Below are positions 60,048-64,000 of a DNA stretch of 64,000 nucleotides, in pieces. A program made the translations under genes and the position numbers. This stretch comes from Suilimivivens sp009774465. Lineage in GTDB: Bacteria > Bacillota > Clostridia > Lachnospirales > Lachnospiraceae. The notes beneath the pieces are model-generated. The model did no database searches and had not been told where the DNA came from. It saw only the letters and a list, made by a program, of their open reading frames with translations. The stretch is from the NCBI GenBank assembly GCA_947382645.1, contig CANDAE010000013.1, positions 1-64,000 on the forward strand. Reading direction: 5' to 3'. Within the stretch, counting starts at the first letter, position 1. Every line of letters starts with the position of its first letter.

Positions 60048-61100
60048 CTATGCTAAATAATTTTCTAAAAAATCCACCAGTATCTGCATCTGTTCATCCG
60101 TTCCTATGGTGATGCGCAGATAGTTGTCAATTCTGGGCTTATTCCAGTATCTGACATATATATTGTTTTCTCTTAAGGCAAGAAAAATATCCTTTGCCGG
60201 AACGCTTTTATGGGTGACGAACAAAAAATTACTTTTAGAATCGGTAAAAGAAAATCCAAGCCTCTTTAGCTGGTTTTTCGTCCACTCTCTTGTTTTTACG
60301 ATTTTCCCAACGATTTCCTTAAAATAAGCATCATCCAGAACAGCCGCCTCTCCTGCCAAAACAGCCGGCGTATTCATGGTATAGGAATTAAAAGAAAATT
60401 TAACATCCTTTAAATACCGGATCATTTTTTCATTTGCAATTGCAAATCCAATCCGCATTCCAGCCATTGCCCGTGATTTGGAAAAGGTCTGTACCACCAT
60501 CAGATTATCGTACCGGTCTACAAAGGGCACCATACTTTCGCCTCCGAAATCAATGTAGGCCTCATCTATAATCACTACGGAATCCGGATTTTTCTTTATA
60601 ATCTCCTCAAATAATGCAGTCTGTTCAAGCACCCCTGTAGGCGCATTGGGATTGGGAATAATGATACCTCCGTTGGGCACAAAGTAATCTTCTTTTTTCA
60701 TGCGGAAGTTTTCATCAAGGGGACACTGCCTGAAAGAAATCCGAAACACATCCGCCCACACATCATAAAAAGAATAGGTAATATCCGGAAACAAAATCGG
60801 CTGATTCCCATTAAAAAAAGTCATAAATGACATGGCAAGCACATCATCAGAGCCTACTCCCACGAAAACCTGTTCCGGTTTCACATGGTAATAGTCTGCC
60901 AGCGCATTCACCAGCTTTTGAGCATTCATATCGGGATAAAGCCGAAGCGTATCCGTCTCAAGCTTTTTTATAACATCTGCCACTGCCGGCGATGGGGGAT
61001 ATGGGCATTCATTGGTATTCAACTTAATAACTCCTGCCTGCCCCGGCTGTTCTCCTGCAACATAAGGATCTACCCTTCTTACATTTTCTTCCCAGCTCAT
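60048..61100 (-). CDS. hisC: Histidinol-phosphate aminotransferase
   Basis: 350 residues. VIKLNTNECPYPPSPAV, GSDDVLAMSF, NPNAPTGV, IDEAYIDFGG and the PLP lysine in FSKSRAMAGMRIGFA are class-II/HisC features. It makes histidinol-phosphate from the imidazole acetol-phosphate. No other his gene is adjacent. The ATG at 61100 follows AAAGGA by 8 nt; an ATG six codons earlier is possible. Confidence 0.92.
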   Translation of the reverse strand: MSWEENVRRVDPYVAGEQPGQAGVIKLNTNECPYPPSPAVADVIKKLETDTLRLYPDMNAQKLVNALADYYHVKPEQVFVGVGSDDVLAMSFMTFFNGNQPILFPDITYSFYDVWADVFRISFRQCPLDENFRMKKEDYFVPNGGIIIPNPNAPTGVLEQTALFEEIIKKNPDSVVIIDEAYIDFGGESMVPFVDRYDNLMVVQTFSKSRAMAGMRIGFAIANEKMIRYLKDVKFSFNSYTMNTPAVLAGEAAVLDDAYFKEIVGKIVKTREWTKNQLKRLGFSFTDSKSNFLFVTHKSVPAKDIFLALRENNIYVRYWNKPRIDNYLRITIGTDEQMQILVDFLENYLA

Positions 61101-61141
61101 GTTCTGTTTCCTTTCCATATGAAATCCTATCTATGGTAACA

Positions 61142-62170
61142 TTATCCTGCATTTGATGCAAGCTCTTCGGCTTCCTTCTTATAACTTTCCGCCTGTTCAT
61201 AAAAGCCCATAGCCTCATAGCACCGGCAAAGCCCCAGACGGGGCAGTTCCTGACTACAGTGAATATTTAAAATGCCTGCTGTTTCATAGGCCGCATTATA
61301 GTACCAGATGGCTGCTTCCTGGTATTCTTCTGCAGACAGATAATATTCTCCAAGCTCATAGCATACTTCGCTTACTCCGCCGCCATCGCCTGCAGTGTCC
61401 TTCATGGCATAGCGGAACATTTTCAGATAATCCCCTCTTAATCTGGCTGCCCGGACGATAATACAGACTGCCTCCTTAAACTGCTCCTGTTTCGTCTCCG
61501 GATCTTCTGCAATTTGCGTAAAATAGCCTTCCGCCTTCATTAAATCCTGTTCGCTGCCTGCAAGCAGAAGTTCTCTTGCATATAAATTCATAAGCCGGGC
61601 AGACAACTCCTGCCCTGCATCTGCCATTTTTTGAAACATTTCAATGTCCCGCCCCGCATGGCTTTCTTCGGGCAGATGTGTAATTTCTATATCGCTGTCA
61701 TACACCACAGGAAGGAGCCTTACCGTCTCATGCACCGGTTCAATCCACTGAAAGGTTCGCAGCCTTTTAAACAGTTTCGGCCGAAGCTCTCTGTCAAAAT
61801 TATAGACAGTTCCGTAGGAAAGCTGATTTCCATAATACATCTGCACCAGCTCCACCTCAGGCAGAAGGCTTCTTTTCAGCTTTCTAAATCTTTCATGATT
61901 TTCTCCATCCAGCACTTCATCTGCATCCGCTGTATAAATATATTCACACTCCGCTTTGGAAAAAGAAAAATTTCTGGCGTCGGCAAAGCTGCCTGTCCAT
62001 GTGAAATCATAAATCTTCTGCGTGTATCCGGCGGCAATTTCCTTCGTCCTGTCCGTAGAACCGGTATCCACAATAATGATCTCATCCATTAAATCACAAA
62101 TACTGTCAAGGCATCTGGCAAGTATCTTTTCTTCATTTTTTACTATCATGCACAAACTGATCGTTACCAT
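61142..62170 (-). CDS. GT2 glycosyltransferase with TPR-like C-terminus
   Basis: 342 residues. SLCMIVKNEEKILARCLDSI, DTGSTDRTKEIA and TADADEVLDG are the GT2 nucleotide-sugar site with its DxD-like motif. The C-terminal part (about 215-342) is helical and TPR-like. It may modify peptides or surface polymers. The ATG at 62170 follows GGAG by 9 nt. Confidence 0.87.
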   Translation of the reverse strand: MVTISLCMIVKNEEKILARCLDSICDLMDEIIIVDTGSTDRTKEIAAGYTQKIYDFTWTGSFADARNFSFSKAECEYIYTADADEVLDGENHERFRKLKRSLLPEVELVQMYYGNQLSYGTVYNFDRELRPKLFKRLRTFQWIEPVHETVRLLPVVYDSDIEITHLPEESHAGRDIEMFQKMADAGQELSARLMNLYARELLLAGSEQDLMKAEGYFTQIAEDPETKQEQFKEAVCIIVRAARLRGDYLKMFRYAMKDTAGDGGGVSEVCYELGEYYLSAEEYQEAAIWYYNAAYETAGILNIHCSQELPRLGLCRCYEAMGFYEQAESYKKEAEELASNAG

Positions 62171-62231
62171 ATCTTTTTTCTCCACTTCTTAAATATAAAC
62201 GCTCTAAGCTGCCCCTTTCCCGTAACGCCTC

Positions 62232-62515
62232 CATGAAAATCAGCTTTCAGAGTCCGGGAAAATATATGTACGCTGTCAGAGGATGTCATTCCGAAGTATT
62301 TCTTAAGGAGCCCTTACAAAAACGTCAGTGGTTAGCGAGGTTAAGAGCTGCTCGCAGCTCACGAGTTGCAGGCAGCTCACAAGTTGCAAAGCAGCTCACG
62401 AGCTTAGCACTGTTACGTTTTTGTAGAGCGAAAGCGTGGCGACGAAGAAATATTCCGGAATGACATCCTCTAAAGCACTACATACACTTCCGGACTCTGA
62501 AAATTGATTTCCATG
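62232..62515. mobile_element. Palindromic non-coding mobile element, copy M2
   Basis: 284 bp bounded by CATGAAAATC and GATTTCCATG, with the same three-block arm pairing and core as 54470-54737. The left arm TGTCATTCCGAA faces TTCCGGAATGACA, so differences from M1 occur in pairs. The central hairpin is GAGCTGC-TC-GCAGCTC, and there are three 18-19 nt units instead of two. An imperfect 9-bp direct repeat (TAACGCCTC at 62223-62231, TAACACCGC at 62516-62524) abuts both ends. No protein is encoded. Confidence 0.78.
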
Positions 62516-62542
62516 TAACACCGCTGTCGGCAGTTGACAACA

Positions 62543-62586
62543 GCCCCCACATCTACTATATTTTGAGTAGTAACAGTTGTGGGGGC
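62543..62586. repeat. Hairpin before the DUF6020-type gene
   Basis: GCCCCCACA (62543-62551) pairs with TGTGGGGGC (62578-62586); an inner TACTA / TAGTA extends it. It lies 78 bp before the gene at 62664. It shares words (CAACAGCCCC, ATCTAC) with the palindrome at 342-392 but in a different order. Confidence 0.5.
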
Positions 62587-62663
62587 ACCTTTACGAATGT
62601 TGCGGGCCAGGCCGTTGCTTCAAGTATATCATAAGACACGATTAAGGAACAGGAGTTATTGCC

Positions 62664-64000
62664 ATGAAAGCTGTTAAGCTGAAATCTTTTCTCATCATCA
62701 TTCAAAGCTTTTTTACCACATGGGCACTTATGAAAGCAGGGCGCATGGAACCGGGCAATCTGTTGACTTTTGTATTCTTTCTCCTTATTTTCCTTTTTTA
62801 CAATTATGAAGATAAATGCCTGTCCGACTATGAATTTGGCCGCAGGAAAATTCTTTGCAGAGTTTCCGGCTTTGCTGCCATACTTTTTACCATACTGTAT
62901 ATGGCAGTAGATTCTCCTAAATACATAGAAACCCTGACCAGCCCTCTGTTCCGTTTTGGCATTCTCACTGCGGTTTTTCTGGGTTTTTCATTTTTATTTT
63001 ACCGCCTTTTGGCATTTCTTTTTTTCTTTACCACAAATAAAACCCGTTTAAATAAACTGCTCTTTTCCAATCTCTATAATCAGCAGTTTTCAAAAAAATC
63101 CATAAAGGGATTTTTTCTGCTGCATCCCGGGTTATGCGCCTTTTTCTTATGTATGCTGTGCTGGCTTCCTTATTTTTTATATCAATATCCGGGAATCATG
63201 ACGCCTGACAGTATTGTCCAGTTTGAACAGGTACTTGGCGTTACTCCCTACAGCAACCATCATCCCTGGGTGCATACCATGTTGATCAAGCTGCTTTACA
63301 CTATTGGCTATCAGCTCACAGGCAGTATGCTGATTGCACTTTCCTTTTATACCTTCTTTCAGATGTGCATCCTTGCCTTTAGTGTTTCTTACCTGATAAA
63401 TACGTTAAAACTCTGCCGCATCAACCCCTGGATCTGTATTTTATGCACTTTGTTCTATGCGCTGGTTCCTTATCATGGCGTATATTCCGTAACTTTATGG
63501 AAGGATATTCCTTTTGCCGCTGCTGTTCTCTGCTTTGGATGTGCCCTGCTGCGTTTCCTTCTTACGGACGCGGCTTCTTCTGCAGGCGGCAAAGTTCCTT
63601 ATCTTAACTGTAACAGCCCAAAACAGCAGATTCTTAACTGGATCATTTATATAGTATCCGGCCTTATGCTGTGTCTGTTCCGCTCCAATGGCTGGTATGC
63701 CTTTTTGCTGTGTCTGCCGTTTTTGCTGATTCATTTCAGAAAAAAGGCAAAAATCATGTATCCTGTTTTATTTGGTATGCTGGGCGCTGTCCTTATCATA
63801 AAAATTCCGGTTATGAATGCTTTCGCTGTCACACAACCGGACTTAATTGAATCTTTATCCATTCCCACACAGCAGATCAGCGCGGTTCTTTGCAATGACC
63901 GGTACCTTGCGCCGGAAGAACTTGAGCTGATAGAAAATGTGATAGATCTGACTTATATCAAGGAGCTTTACAATCCTTATTTTGCAGATAATATGAAAGA
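62664..64000 (+). CDS. DUF6020-type multi-spanning membrane protein (3' end cut)
   Basis: The frame opens at the ATG at 62664, 8 nt after AGGAG, and stays open to the window end (445 codons), so the C-terminus is missing. The sequence is strongly hydrophobic with at least eight membrane helices. Near residue 170 it has YQYPGIMTPDSIVQFEQVLG then YSNHHPWVHT, characteristic of this family, which resembles the lipid-linked glycosyltransferase (GT-C) fold. A surface-polymer role beside the GT2 gene is plausible. Confidence 0.8.
   Translation, partial: MKAVKLKSFLIIIQSFFTTWALMKAGRMEPGNLLTFVFFLLIFLFYNYEDKCLSDYEFGRRKILCRVSGFAAILFTILYMAVDSPKYIETLTSPLFRFGILTAVFLGFSFLFYRLLAFLFFFTTNKTRLNKLLFSNLYNQQFSKKSIKGFFLLHPGLCAFFLCMLCWLPYFLYQYPGIMTPDSIVQFEQVLGVTPYSNHHPWVHTMLIKLLYTIGYQLTGSMLIALSFYTFFQMCILAFSVSYLINTLKLCRINPWICILCTLFYALVPYHGVYSVTLWKDIPFAAAVLCFGCALLRFLLTDAASSAGGKVPYLNCNSPKQQILNWIIYIVSGLMLCLFRSNGWYAFLLCLPFLLIHFRKKAKIMYPVLFGMLGAVLIIKIPVMNAFAVTQPDLIESLSIPTQQISAVLCNDRYLAPEELELIENVIDLTYIKELYNPYFADNMK

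Overview
The window is about 42-45% GC by eye. It reads as a chromosomal segment of an anaerobic Firmicute of the Clostridia, most likely family Lachnospiraceae. Reasons: the gene set (LL-diaminopimelate aminotransferase DapL with DapF, DUF5684/DUF5685/DUF6020-type proteins, YesMN and LytTR regulators, DUF4143 ATPases, an ANTAR protein beside glnA), strong AGGAGG-type ribosome sites, and GTG/TTG starts. This is inference from gene content; no species is claimed. No rRNA, CRISPR array, prophage or intact insertion sequence was seen.

1-400: end of a tRNA cluster (His partial, Gln, Lys). 427-6489 (minus): a carbohydrate uptake and breakdown operon, transcribed as RbsA-type ATPase, RbsC-type permease, GH3 glycosidase, esterase, substrate-binding lipoprotein. 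It is divergent from a plus-strand operon (6737-10753) encoding a YesN-type regulator, a YesM-type histidine kinase and a third protein shaped like the RbsA ATPase but lacking its nucleotide-binding motifs. 10740-21479 (minus): housekeeping genes (YfcE, RdgB, an amidase-like protein with a damaged active site, an RlmL-type methyltransferase, cardiolipin synthase, a pyridoxamine-kinase-like protein, MscL with a zinc ribbon), a broken PIN toxin module, tRNA-Arg, and a J-domain/DUF5685 pair. 21655-28554: a 37-residue hydrophobic peptide gene, nagA, a PepSY lipoprotein, a diguanylate cyclase, a LytTR regulator, a DUF5684 protein and an ECF sigma/anti-sigma pair.

28717-39045: dapF-dapL, remnants of an AlbA_2-type gene, recQ with a transglutaminase-like protein, a RelB/RelE-type toxin-antitoxin operon with a long structured leader, a HAD phosphatase and a DUF4143 ATPase. 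39100-47757: two complete two-component systems (one OmpR-type, one AgrCA-like), a GT4 glycosyltransferase, a DedA protein, a lipoprotein and a SnoaL-like protein. 48292-52257: accessory genes, several broken. 52419-64000: ANTAR-glnA, nadE, hslO, a methyltransferase, a DUF368 protein, hisC, a GT2 glycosyltransferase and a DUF6020-type membrane protein cut by the window end.

The most unusual content is non-coding. Two copies (54470-54737, 62232-62515) of a near-perfect long palindrome share a core, carry paired substitutions on opposite arms, and are flanked by direct repeats; they look like a structured mobile element. A second family (36340-36546, 11877-12044, partial 59960-60035) is a chain of hairpins ending at the ribosome-binding site of the next gene, with a loop complementary to the bases beside that site. 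A third (46235-46283, 50364-50411) is a hairpin just upstream of two regulator genes. The main protein-level oddity is the ATPase-dead RbsA homologue co-encoded with a YesMN system.
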